Assembly: GCA_036524675.1 (NCBI GenBank)
Contig: DATDBU010000117.1
Coordinates: 1-43,730, forward strand
Length of the DNA: 43,730 nucleotides
Reading direction: 5' to 3'
Source: DATDAW01 sp036524675
GTDB taxonomy: Bacteria; Verrucomicrobiota; Verrucomicrobiia; Chthoniobacterales; DASVRZ01
Each line of letters begins with the position of its first letter. Position 1 is the stretch's first letter. A model generated the notes under the pieces. It saw nothing but the letters and a program-made list of their open reading frames with translations. It ran no database searches and had not been told where the DNA came from. This document shows positions 23,972 through 31,490 of this stretch, piece by piece. The position numbers were made by a program, and so were the translations under genes.

Positions 23972-23986
23972 CTTCCTCCTGAAGGG

Positions 23987-24060
23987 ATGTGGGACAGGTT
24001 GGCGTCCAAAGCTATCGCAACCGACGGGCAGGTGATCGACGTTTTCAGCGTCGCCGGCCC
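23987..24060 (+). pseudogene. hsdR: Second hsdR scrap, out of order
   Basis: MWDRLASKAIATDGQVIDVF followed by SVAGP matches the segment of HsdR that normally precedes the C-terminal part found at 23745-23971. Here it comes after that part and after its stop codon. It must therefore derive from another hsdR copy or from a rearrangement. It runs without a break into the 21-bp repeat array. Confidence 0.7.
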
Positions 24061-24103
24061 TCAAGACGGTGTCTCTGGCGCGCCAAACGCCAGCGAGGGA
24101 GAA

Positions 24104-24438
24104 ATCAATGCGGCTTCGAACGGGTGAACGGCCGCGCGGATTCGTTCAATGAACACGAAGAAGCGATAAATCGAGACTTCGGAGCATCCAATGGCCACTC
24201 GGCAGCGATGAACAAGATTCGGGGATGATCAACGACGGCTGCGGAACGTTTAATAACCACTACGGAATGTTCAACGGTCAGTTCGGAAGGTTCGATGGCC
24301 TCTCCGGAACATACAATGCTAACAAGGTGACGTTAAATGACCGCTTCGGAGTGTTCAAAGGCCACTTCGGAGTTTTCAACGGGCGCTTCGGAACGTTCAA
24401 CAGCCGCCTTGGGGCGATCAACAGGCGCGTGTTCAGGG
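24104..24438 (+). repeat. Degenerate 21-bp tandem array (about 16 units)
   Basis: The unit is close to TCAACGGCCACTTCGGAACG plus one T, and about 16 units follow without spacers. Translated, it gives heptads of the form FGxFNxx, e.g. FGVFNGR and FGTFNSR from 24225 on. Upstream units use other frames because single bases have been lost (one near 24198). ORFs at 23989-24228 and 24225-24497 are parts of this array and overlap by ATGA. A heptad-repeat protein that has decayed, or a non-coding minisatellite, are both possible. Confidence 0.8.
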
Positions 24439-24474
24439 GAATGGCCGGGATGGGGCGCTCAGGAAGCACTAACT

Positions 24475-24600
24475 TAAACCGCAGAGGACGTAGATAGACG
24501 CAGATTTATGGCCCAGGAACTGTAACGAGCAATAATCCTGAAAACAGGAATGAATTAACCACAAAGAACACAAGGGGCACAAAGCTGAAGGGTGACGTGC
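24475..24600. repeat. Cluster of dispersed intergenic repeats
   Basis: AACCGCAGAGGACGTAGAT followed by AGACGCAG (near 24478) and TTAACCACAAAGAACACAAG (near 24555) are short motifs of the kind scattered between genes in this genome (compare 1339, 1463 and 5370). No gene is seen between the 21-bp array and 24949 apart from this cluster, repeat copy A and a third motif, TTATCCGCGGTTAGG, near 24820. Confidence 0.5.
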
Positions 24601-24788
24601 AGAGCCAAGGAGAGGCGGTTTTCAACCGCCTGAAAACGGGCGCTTGAAAAGCACCCCTCCTTGTAAAAAACGCCACGTTCCACAGGCTGGCTCCAAGATA
24701 AGCACATGCTGGTTGAACGGAGCATCCGAAAGACAGCTGCAAATCATAACGCTTTCCTCTGTGTTCCTTGCGCTCTTTGCGGTTATTT
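24601..24788 (+). repeat. ~185-bp direct repeat, copy A, with three-stem palindrome
   Basis: The outer arms are CAAGGAG (24606-24612) and CTCCTTG (24657-24663). The inner stems are GGCGGTT/AACCGCC (24614-24630) and GGGCGCTT/AAGCACCC (24638-24656). The similarity to copy B continues past the palindrome through AGCACATGCTGGTTGAACG, GCATCCGAAAGACAGC and TTTGCGGTTATT. Short reading frames across it are conserved only because the DNA repeats. Confidence 0.8.
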
Positions 24789-24949
24789 GAATCACCGTTT
24801 TTATCTGCGGAATTCTGTGTTATCCGCGGTTAGGTCGGAAATTTTTCGCGGAAGAGGTCAGTTAAGGCTTGGCTTTGTTGAATCAAAATGCAACGCTCCA
24901 CAGCGTTAGTTAACCCCTCACAGGAACGTTTGTAACTCAGGATATCGGT

Positions 24950-25672
24950 ATGAATAATGAATTCGTTAATCGGCTGGGCAGTTTCACTACGGCACTCGCG
25001 ACTTTGCATCTAGAGGAGCATCTGCCGGTGTGGCAAAATCAGCCGCCAATAGTTTTCACGGAAAAAGTGACCGACGCCGCGACGGCGGTCGAGACGCTGC
25101 AGGAGGTGCAAAAGGATCAGGAGGCCGGGATCACGGGATCGGCGGAACAGAAGGAACGCGAGAAGGCGGAGTTGGAGCGCGCGGCGCATGTGCTCGGTCA
25201 GGCGCTGGCGATTTATTTTCGGGATCGGCAGGATGAAACGCAGGCAGCAGGGTTCGATCTCACGGCGAGCGACTGGTTAAGGCTGCGCGATCTGCAATTG
25301 CTAGCGAAATCGAAGCTGGTAGTGGATGCGGCGGAGACGTTGGCCAATGGTCCGGCGGCGGCAGATGCGGCGAAATACGGGATCACGCCCGCGACGGTGA
25401 CGGCGCTGGTGAAGGAGCGGAATGAGTACGACAAAATGGTGAATGCACCCGGTGTGGCGATTTCCGTGCGCAAGGCGCTCACGAATGGGTTCCGACCGGC
25501 GTTCAGTATCGTGGAAGAGAAGTTCAAGGATCTGGACAAGTTGATTCTGCAATTTGGCGGTTCGGAAGCGGGCAGGGGACTGGTTGCGGCTTGGAAAAAT
25601 GCCCGGATGCAGAAGGGGCCGGGATCGGGAAATGGCCAGCCGGCTCCGGCGCCAGTGCCGGCAACGGTATAG
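24950..25672 (+). CDS. Unknown helical protein inside the repeat-flanked module
   Basis: 240 residues starting MNNEFVNRLGSFTTALATLH. Mostly helical: a coiled-coil-like stretch at ~45-85 (VETLQEVQKDQEAG, then EQKEREKAELERAAHVLGQA), a middle with SDWLRLRDLQLLAKSKLVVD, and a Pro/Gly-rich tail (GNGQPAPAPVPATV). No signal peptide, membrane segment or catalytic motif. I do not recognise a family. It stands alone between repeat copies A and B with a strong hairpin 20 bp after its stop, so it is probably a monocistronic cargo gene. It could be structural or DNA/protein-binding, but nothing in the sequence decides. Confidence 0.65.
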   Translation: MNNEFVNRLGSFTTALATLHLEEHLPVWQNQPPIVFTEKVTDAATAVETLQEVQKDQEAGITGSAEQKEREKAELERAAHVLGQALAIYFRDRQDETQAAGFDLTASDWLRLRDLQLLAKSKLVVDAAETLANGPAAADAAKYGITPATVTALVKERNEYDKMVNAPGVAISVRKALTNGFRPAFSIVEEKFKDLDKLILQFGGSEAGRGLVAAWKNARMQKGPGSGNGQPAPAPVPATV

Positions 25673-25693
25673 ATAGAAGAAAGGCTCTGCTTT

Positions 25694-25735
25694 CCCGCCG
25701 GCGTGATAGAAGAAAGCCGGCGGGCCAGTTTCTTT
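25694..25735 (+). terminator. Intrinsic terminator after the 24950 gene
   Basis: CCCGCCGGC (25694-25702) pairs perfectly with GCCGGCGGG (25716-25724) and is followed by CCAGTTTCTTTCTC. The loop repeats the GATAGAAGAAAG string that also precedes the stem, so the hairpin region contains a short direct repeat. Confidence 0.6.
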
Positions 25736-25864
25736 CTCATAGAGCGGAGGCTCAATGAAGCCGTTGGCCGACGGCAGGCGCAAAGACGCGACAGAGCCGG
25801 GCGACACCGCCAGAGAAGGGCTCGAAACGGCCGCCTGAACCGGCTTTGTATTGACCCTCCGACA

Positions 25865-25881
25865 GGAGCGTAATATGCTCC
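25865..25881 (+). promoter_or_regulatory. Palindromic operator overlapping the -10 of vapBC 2
   Basis: GGAGCGTAATATGCTCC is an inverted repeat (arms GGAGC/GCTCC) with the -10-like TAATAT (25871-25876) at its centre and a TATTGA -35-like element about 16 bp upstream. The vapB start codon is at 25886, so the predicted transcript start falls within a few bases of the ATG. This suggests a nearly leaderless mRNA repressed by its own antitoxin (inference). Confidence 0.55.
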
Positions 25882-25885
25882 GGCC

Positions 25886-26146
25886 ATGCAAACCCTGGTT
25901 CTGCGCATCCCCGACGAACTGGCGGCCGAGATCGAAGCCGAGGCGCGCCGTTTGAACACTACGAAATCCGAGGTGGCGCGGGCGCGGCTGGCTGCGGCTT
26001 CTGAGAGCCGGAATGCCCCCAGCGCGGGCTTCGACTTGATCGCCGATCTCGTGGGCACAGATACGGGCGGCCCGCCCGAACTGAGTGTTCGCAAAAAGCA
26101 TTACCTCAAGGCAACCGGGTTTGGCCGTGAAAAACCTCGTCGTTGA
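25886..26146 (+). CDS. vapB: Ribbon-helix-helix antitoxin (VapB-type), second module
   Basis: 86 residues. MQTLVLRIPDELAAEIEAEA is a ribbon-helix-helix start (strand TLVLRIP, helix DELAAEIEAEARRL), followed by NTTKSEVARARLAAA. The C-terminal part (VGTDTGGPPELSVRKKHYLK) is likely the toxin-binding tail. It is unlike the first VapB in sequence, so the two modules are not recent copies. It overlaps the toxin gene by 20 bp and is preceded by a palindromic operator. Confidence 0.85.
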   Translation: MQTLVLRIPDELAAEIEAEARRLNTTKSEVARARLAAASESRNAPSAGFDLIADLVGTDTGGPPELSVRKKHYLKATGFGREKPRR

Positions 26147-26531
26147 TGCCGGTTTCCTCGTTGCGCTGTGGAACCCACTCGACCGGCACCACGATTGGGC
26201 CGTCGCCACTGCGCGGGCGAATCCGCCGCCCTGGGCGGTCTGTGAGGCCGTGTTCGCCGAGGTGGATCATCTGCTGGGTTCAGCTGGCCGGACGACGCTG
26301 CGGACTGGCGCTCGCCGGGGAGCTTTGCGTCTGCTGAGCGTGCTCGCGGCGGAGACGAACGCCATCCTCGATTTGCAGGACAAATACAGCGACCTCCCAA
26401 TGAGCGTGGCCGATGCTTGCGTGGTGCGGTTGACCGAGATTTTGCCGGACGCGCTGGTGCTGGCGACCGACGCCGATTTCAAAATCTACCGTCGCCATAG
26501 CCGAAAGATAGTGCCGTGCCTGCTGCCATGA
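26127..26531 (+). CDS. vapC: PIN-domain toxin (VapC-type), second module
   Basis: 134 residues from GTG 26127, chosen because LVVDAGFLVALWNPLDRHH then begins near residue 4, the usual distance for PIN proteins; the upstream ATG 26085 adds 14 residues inside vapB. Acidic positions: Asp in VVDAG, Glu in CEAVFAEVDHLLG, Asp in SVADACVVRL and Asp in LATDADFKIYRR. A predicted sequence-specific RNase. The frame is intact. It stops about 20 bp before repeat copy B. Confidence 0.87.
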   Translation: MKNLVVDAGFLVALWNPLDRHHDWAVATARANPPPWAVCEAVFAEVDHLLGSAGRTTLRTGARRGALRLLSVLAAETNAILDLQDKYSDLPMSVADACVVRLTEILPDALVLATDADFKIYRRHSRKIVPCLLP

Positions 26532-26550
26532 CCACGACGGTTTCGACCGG

Positions 26551-26732
26551 AGAACCAAGGAGATGCGGTTTTCAACCGCCTGAAAGCGGGCGCTTGAAAG
26601 GCGCCCCTCCTTGTAAAAACGCCACGGGTCGGCTGCAAAGACGAGCACATGCTGGTTGAACGCAGCATCCGAAAGACAGCTTCAAATCATAACTCTTTCC
26701 TATGTGTTCCTTGGTTCTTTGCGGTTATTGGG
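26551..26732 (+). repeat. ~180-bp direct repeat, copy B, with three-stem palindrome
   Basis: The outer arms are CAAGGAG (26556-26562) and CTCCTTG (26607-26613), with inner stems GGCGGTT/AACCGCC and GGGCGCTT/AGGCGCCC. It matches copy A in the same orientation over nearly its whole length, 1,950 bp downstream. It ends just before the stop of the minus-strand ligase gene, for which its hairpins may act as a terminator. Confidence 0.8.
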
Positions 26733-26742
26733 TCGACGTTAG

Positions 26743-28092
26743 TCATGGCGGAGTGTCGCGTTTGATTTTGCCGCTGGCGGTGGTGGGGATGCTAACGACG
26801 AATTTGAAATCGACGGGAATTTTGTAACGCGCCAGAGCGGAGCGACACAACGCGGCAACGGCAGCGATTTTGGGAGGAGTCGCGGGATCTTCCGGGACGA
26901 TTTCTGCGGATGGAACGGCGCCTGTTTTGGGATGGGCTCGTGCCGTGACGCGTGCCGCGCGCACCCCGGGATAGGTGCACAACACGGCCTCGACTTCTTC
27001 GGGGAAACACTTCATGCCTGCGACGTTGATCACGGAATGGGCGCGTCCTTCGAGGAAAAGGTCGCCGTCCGCATCCTGCCTGGCCATGTCGCCCGTGCGG
27101 AACCAGCCCTCTTCCAAAATCTCCTCGCGCGGACGCCACGGATTGAGATAGGCGTCTAGCATTCCAGGGCCCCGGAGAAAAAGTTGGTCTTCGCGGATGT
27201 CCGCTTCGAAATCGGGCAACGGACGTCCGATTGCCGTGGGCTTCTGACGATTGGCGCGAAGATTGAGGATGGCGAGTCCGCATTCGATAACGCCGAGTCC
27301 CTGAGATAGGGGCAGACTGTAACGCTCGTCAAAGGCCCGAGCGATTGCGAGTGGCAGCGGCGCTGCGGTCGAGACGGCAAGGCGCAATGTCGGCCAGTTG
27401 CGACCGGAGCTATCTGCGGCGAGAAGGCCGTGATGAAACGGCGCCCCGTAGAGGATGGTGCCCCCATGAGCGCGTCCTGCGGTTAGAACATCTTCGGCAA
27501 GATGCGAGTTCTCGATAATGGTCGTAGCGCCGTTCACGAGGTAAAGCATGATCGAGACTGCGAAATGATGCGCCATGGGCAGAATCCAGACGATTTTGTC
27601 GGAGGACGTTACGCCGAGCCCTCGATTGGCGGCGGCAATGCGTTCCAGCAGTCGCTCATGCGAAAGGACGATGCCTTTGCTTTTGCCGGTAGTCCCCGAA
27701 CTAAAACGGATAAACGCCGGGTTCATCGCCGCGAGTTTCTCTTCGTCAAATTCCGGTGATGCATCCTGCGTTACCGTGCGGATCGAGCCGTCGGCAGCAA
27801 CGATAGCGCCGAGATGTGTCTGGCGGATCAATTCATCTCGTTCGCGGGCAACGAGTTCGGTGGCGAGGGGAACGAGGCATTTTCCGGCGCGGACAATTGC
27901 CAGCGCGAGAACGACATGAGCGATGCCGTTCGGGCAATCGAGTCCGACGCGCATGGCGGGAATTCTGGCGATGGAAATGGCTGCCGCGTCGACCCTTTCT
28001 GCAAGTTGACCGTATGTGACATGCTGGCCTTCGCCGATGAGCGCGACGGCATTGCGATCGGCATTGCGGAAAATGTGTTCAACGATGTTCAT
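26743..28092 (-). CDS. AMP-forming acyl-CoA/acyl-ACP ligase
   Basis: 449 residues, at the short end for the ANL superfamily. Core motifs: A3 FSSGTTGKSKGIV (~130-142), A5-like GLGVIECG, A7 EEGWFRTGDMA, A8 GRAHSVINVAGMKCFPEEVE and the A10 lysine in TASGKIKR. The enzyme activates a carboxylic acid as acyl-AMP and loads it on CoA or a carrier protein. An acyl carrier protein gene two cistrons upstream makes ACP loading plausible. The substrate is unknown. It is the last gene of the minus-strand run and ends against repeat copy B. Confidence 0.87.
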   Translation of the reverse strand: MNIVEHIFRNADRNAVALIGEGQHVTYGQLAERVDAAAISIARIPAMRVGLDCPNGIAHVVLALAIVRAGKCLVPLATELVARERDELIRQTHLGAIVAADGSIRTVTQDASPEFDEEKLAAMNPAFIRFSSGTTGKSKGIVLSHERLLERIAAANRGLGVTSSDKIVWILPMAHHFAVSIMLYLVNGATTIIENSHLAEDVLTAGRAHGGTILYGAPFHHGLLAADSSGRNWPTLRLAVSTAAPLPLAIARAFDERYSLPLSQGLGVIECGLAILNLRANRQKPTAIGRPLPDFEADIREDQLFLRGPGMLDAYLNPWRPREEILEEGWFRTGDMARQDADGDLFLEGRAHSVINVAGMKCFPEEVEAVLCTYPGVRAARVTARAHPKTGAVPSAEIVPEDPATPPKIAAVAALCRSALARYKIPVDFKFVVSIPTTASGKIKRDTPP

Positions 28093-28127
28093 GGGAGAAG
28101 GTCCTGGGCGTCGGGTAGCACCACTCG

Positions 28128-28195
28128 GATGTCACACGGAGCCGCGGAGAACACGGAGAAATCATAGAATCAATGGATCTTCATCCTCTCCGTGT
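28128..28195. repeat. ACACGGAG-type inverted repeat
   Basis: CACGGAGCCGCGGAGAACAC near 28135 and CTCTCCGTGTCCGTG near 28180 are related in inverted orientation. They fill the short gap between the ligase gene and the FAD oxidoreductase gene and overlap the 3' end of the latter. Confidence 0.4.
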
Positions 28196-29434
28196 CCGTG
28201 CCTCGTCTGACAAACGAGATCTAATTTGTTCGGCATCGCAGACGCCGTCTCTCGCAACGAGTGCGGCGGCGATCCCGGCGGCCTCACCGGTGGCAAGGCA
28301 GGTGCCGATGACACGGATGGATGCCTGCGCTTCATGGCTGCATGCAATGCAGCGTCCAGCCATGAAAAAGCAATCGCTGTCCCGAGCCCGAAGAGACCGG
28401 AGCGGGATGTCGCAGGGACGATGATCGTGTGGATAACGCAGGCGCGGCCCTGTTGCTGTTTCGCGGAGTTCGATAGGCCATGTTGCGATAGCGACGGCAT
28501 CGGGAAAGGAAGCGCCATTCTCGATATCAGCGGTTTCGAGCCGGTATTGGCCAACAATTCTGCGGCTTTCACGAATGCCAACCCGTGTCGGAAACGCCGC
28601 GATATGCGCATGTTCAAAGCCTGCGACCTGTGTTCGAAGAAAACGGGTGAGATCATCCGCCAACGCGCGCCCTTCAATTTCCAAAGTGGTCAGGCAGTCG
28701 GGGGCCGTGGGATCGTATTCAGTTGTCGCTGAAAGATCGATACTCACAAACGACCCGCGAAAACTCGCGCCCAGTGCGCCGTGGGAAAGCTGCTTGTTGC
28801 GAACGCCTTCCGTGATCCGTCGTGCGATCTTTAGGCGCCTGTCGCCGGCCGTTACGGCGTCATCGATTCCTCCGAGGGCAAAAATAAACGCCGGCCTTTG
28901 CAGCAGGAGAGGCGACTCCATTTCAAAAGGCAAACTAGCGAGCTCGGCAAGAGCCCCATCACCGGTGGCATCGACGATGGTTTTCGGAGCGACAACATCG
29001 CGGTAACCGCGGCAGTTGAGTTCGAAGAATTCGAGGTTGTCCGTGGCGCGGGTGATTTCGGTGTGGAGACGCACTGTAAGATTTGGCGTTTCTGCAATCA
29101 GAACATCTGCGAGCCGAGCGATTGCCGCCGGCGATGTGAGCAGCACGTCGACACGGCCCATTCGCTCCGGACCCCACGCTCCGTTCGCATCGATCAATCG
29201 TGTGGCGAATTCCTTTGGGAAACCCGTGTTTGCCCAGACGGGGGCGTCTGCCTCGATGCGGTACAGGCCGCAAATCGAGTGGACGAGAGAGGCAGTCGCC
29301 ATTCCGCCGAGTGATCCATGGCGCTCAACAAGAAGGGTTTGCGCGCCGGACCGGGCTGCTGCGACTGCCGCGGCAATTCCCGCTGCGCCGCCTCCCGCTA
29401 CGAAAACGTCTGGAGTCAATTTGCTACCCAACAT
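28181..29434 (-). CDS. FAD-dependent oxidoreductase (FAD_oxidored type)
   Basis: 417 residues from ATG 29434, which has GGAAGG seven bases upstream; an in-frame ATG at 29458 would add eight residues. The N-terminus is the FAD Rossmann motif DVFVAGGGAAGIAAAVAAAR with LLVERHGSLGGMAT. VDATGDGALAELA and a C-terminal CFFMAGRCIACSHEAQASIR then GTCLATGEAAGIAAAL follow, the usual layout of the FAD_oxidored family. No signal peptide. It probably oxidises or reduces an intermediate of the acyl-ACP pathway formed by its neighbours (inference). The substrate cannot be named. Confidence 0.85.
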   Translation of the reverse strand: MLGSKLTPDVFVAGGGAAGIAAAVAAARSGAQTLLVERHGSLGGMATASLVHSICGLYRIEADAPVWANTGFPKEFATRLIDANGAWGPERMGRVDVLLTSPAAIARLADVLIAETPNLTVRLHTEITRATDNLEFFELNCRGYRDVVAPKTIVDATGDGALAELASLPFEMESPLLLQRPAFIFALGGIDDAVTAGDRRLKIARRITEGVRNKQLSHGALGASFRGSFVSIDLSATTEYDPTAPDCLTTLEIEGRALADDLTRFLRTQVAGFEHAHIAAFPTRVGIRESRRIVGQYRLETADIENGASFPDAVAIATWPIELRETATGPRLRYPHDHRPCDIPLRSLRARDSDCFFMAGRCIACSHEAQASIRVIGTCLATGEAAGIAAALVARDGVCDAEQIRSRLSDEARTRRG

Positions 29435-29564
29435 TCTCGTGCCTTCCGGTAAGGTCATCCGTCAAGTGGGCGGACATCTTTCGACGTTCGCCCAGGATCA
29501 GGTGACCGTTGCGTCCGCTCAGAGTGAATTGACCTGCCGTCGAACCCTGCTTCATGACCGACAG

Positions 29565-29834
29565 TTAGCTTGCGGGCATCCGGGCCTGCACGAGCCGGGC
29601 GAGATGGCGGATGTCACTGAAGTTCTTACGTGTCAGATCTGCGTCGATGAGCACGACTCCGAAATTTTCTTCCAGGAGTAACAGAAGTTGCATGATGGCC
29701 ATCGAGTCGAGCCCTGAGTCGTAGAGGTTAGTGTCCACGTCGAAGTCGGGCGGTGTTTCGAGCAGGCGTTCCTGAATGAGTGCAAGAAGTTGGGCTTCGA
29801 GGGAACCAAGCTGGGGAACATTGGACGAAGGCAT
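29565..29834 (-). CDS. Acyl carrier protein
   Basis: 89 residues, acidic, with the phosphopantetheine site LYDSGLDSMAIMQLLLLLEE (Ser ~44). Helices I and II flank the site as in stand-alone ACPs. It differs from housekeeping AcpP (GADSLDTVELVM) and no fatty-acid synthesis genes adjoin it, so it is likely dedicated to the local pathway. It sits between plsC-like and FAD oxidoreductase genes, with gaps of about 115 and 130 bp that hold no other gene. Confidence 0.9.
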   Translation of the reverse strand: MPSSNVPQLGSLEAQLLALIQERLLETPPDFDVDTNLYDSGLDSMAIMQLLLLLEENFGVVLIDADLTRKNFSDIRHLARLVQARMPAS

Positions 29835-29950
29835 CGAATTTCGAAAAGGGCTTCGTTAGTCGTTCGATGATGCGACGTCAAGCGAGTCGTTGAATGGGAT
29901 GGCTGCCGGGCTACCGGCAGGATCCGGTTCCGACGATTTCGAGCGACCAT

Positions 29951-30607
29951 TCATGGCAGTATGGACTCGGGAAGGTCGAACCTCGTGAGCGCGTCCCGAT
30001 AGAGTGATTGCAGAGCGTCGGTCAGATCGCTGGCCAGACGCTTGCGTTGTTCGCGCCGCGGCAGGTCCGGAGTCAGGTAAACAGGTTTTCCAAATTGGAT
30101 CCACACGCGTCCGCGCAACATGGGTAGCCATGGATCCACCGTGGACAGTTTTTCAGTGCCGAGCGAGATGCAGGGAATGACGGGGCAGTTGGTTCGCTGG
30201 GCGACCAACGCGAATCCGTATTTGAGTGGTCCGCCACGCAGGACGGACACCCCGTCTTGCATGACCTCGCCTTCGGGGAAAATGCCGATAATTTTGCCTT
30301 CCCGGATGCGCCGGATGGAGCTCTTGATGGCACTGATCGGAACACCCTGACGATTGATGGGGATCGCATCGACGAACCGCATCAGTAGCGCCATCACCGG
30401 ATTGCGAAAAAATTCGATGCGGGCGACCCAGTCCACTTTCCGCCGCAGTATCGCACTTATGAGGACGGGATCGAGATGGCTGACATGGCTGCAAGCGAGT
30501 ACAAAACCACCAGGCACTTCTGCCAGTTCGCGATCCGCGTGGCGGATGCGAATGGTCTGGATAAGAACAACCTGCACGAGAGATCGCAGAAACCAGTAAA
30601 GCATCAA
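29951..30607 (-). CDS. PlsC-type 1-acylglycerol-3-phosphate acyltransferase
   Basis: 218 residues. A hydrophobic N-terminus (LVQVVLIQTIRI) is followed by the HX4D motif SHVSHLDP (His ~41, Asp ~46), then INRQG (block II) and IIGIFPEGEVMQDG (block III, FPEGE), and VIPCISLG (block IV). Such enzymes transfer an acyl chain from acyl-ACP or acyl-CoA to a lipid hydroxyl at the membrane. As the first gene of the four-gene acyl group it may attach the product of the ligase/ACP pathway to a lipid (inference). A general phospholipid role is the alternative. Confidence 0.87.
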   Translation of the reverse strand: MMLYWFLRSLVQVVLIQTIRIRHADRELAEVPGGFVLACSHVSHLDPVLISAILRRKVDWVARIEFFRNPVMALLMRFVDAIPINRQGVPISAIKSSIRRIREGKIIGIFPEGEVMQDGVSVLRGGPLKYGFALVAQRTNCPVIPCISLGTEKLSTVDPWLPMLRGRVWIQFGKPVYLTPDLPRREQRKRLASDLTDALQSLYRDALTRFDLPESILP

Positions 30608-30704
30608 CCCGGAGAAAGGACGTTCACGCTCCGCGCCGCACCAAGGGCAATATCCGACAAAAAATTCAGTATGATCGAGACTCTCGCGCTATCCAAAATT
30701 GTGT

Positions 30705-31490
30705 TTAGCCGATTTTCGTATTTGCCCAGAGCGTTTCCAATTGGTCCGGCGTCAGACTTTTCAGGTCTTTGCCAGTGCGTTCCATGGCGCGAAAGCGCGC
30801 TGAAAATTTGTCGGAAGCGCGTTGCAAGGTGAGTTCAGGATCAAGATCGCACTTTCGAGCGAGATTAACGACCGTAAAAAGGAGGTCGCCGATTTCCTCT
30901 TCGATTTTGGCCGCTTCACCTGCGGTTAATGCAGCGCGGACTTCCGATGTTTCTTCAACAACTTTTTCCAGAACGGAAGTGGCTTCCGGCCAGTCAAAGC
31001 CGATTTTGGCAGCTTTGGCCTGAAGTTTCTTGGCCCGGAGCAGGGCAGGGAAGGAAAGCGGAACCCCATCGAGCAGGGAAGGCACGGTTACGGGATCGTC
31101 TCCGTTTTTCTCGGTACGTTTGATCTCGTCCCATTGCTTTAAGACGGCGGCCGTATCCTTGGCGTCGCGATTTTCACCGAACACATGCGGGTGACGCCGA
31201 ACCATTTTGTCGCTGATGTCCGTGCTGACGTCGTCGAAAGTGAAGCGCCCCGTCTCTCCCGCCATTTGGGCATGCATGACGACTTGGAGGAGCAAATCGC
31301 CAAGTTCTTCCCGCAGGTCGGCGTCATGTTGTCGATGGATGGCATCGATCACTTCGTAAACTTCTTCGATGAGGCCAGGAATCAGGCTGGAGTGCGTTTG
31401 CTCGCGATCCCAGGGGCAGCCATCGGGTGCGCGAAGACGCGCAACGATGCTGCGGAGGCGATCAATCGGCTTGTCCGAGTCGGAATTCAT
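30705..31490 (-). CDS. mazG: MazG nucleoside triphosphate pyrophosphohydrolase
   Basis: 261 residues with two MazG domains. RLRAPDGCPWDREQTHSSLI, LIEEVYEVIDAI and LREELGDLLLQVVMHAQ form the first; FDWPEATSVLEKVVEETSEV and IEEEIGDLLFTVVNLARKC form the second. The EExxE...ExxD residues bind Mg2+. The enzyme hydrolyses NTPs to NMP and pyrophosphate and helps clear damaged nucleotides and tune ppGpp. ATG 31490 was preferred to 31499 because a GGAGG lies seven bases upstream and it gives an ATGA overlap with the DUF2270 stop. Confidence 0.95.
   Translation of the reverse strand: MNSDSDKPIDRLRSIVARLRAPDGCPWDREQTHSSLIPGLIEEVYEVIDAIHRQHDADLREELGDLLLQVVMHAQMAGETGRFTFDDVSTDISDKMVRRHPHVFGENRDAKDTAAVLKQWDEIKRTEKNGDDPVTVPSLLDGVPLSFPALLRAKKLQAKAAKIGFDWPEATSVLEKVVEETSEVRAALTAGEAAKIEEEIGDLLFTVVNLARKCDLDPELTLQRASDKFSARFRAMERTGKDLKSLTPDQLETLWANTKIG

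Noticed and set aside
18241..24060. Phase-variable type I R-M locus with inverting hsdS genes
   Set aside because: The hsdS pieces are in the same orientation, are truncated and frameshifted, no recombinase is present, and hsdM and hsdR are not functional.
24104..24438. CRISPR array
   Set aside because: The repeats are directly adjacent (21-bp period) with no unique spacers, and no cas genes are in the window.
25213..26209. Two overlapping ~300-residue minus-strand ORFs
   Set aside because: They oppose the 24950 gene and vapBC 2, overlap each other, and are Arg/Ser/Ala-rich without motifs. The plus-strand genes are better supported.
24506..26668. Short minus-strand ORFs at 24506-24742 and 26486-26668 with shared peptides
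   Set aside because: The peptides are alike only because both lie over the ~185-bp direct repeat, whose hairpins explain the conservation.
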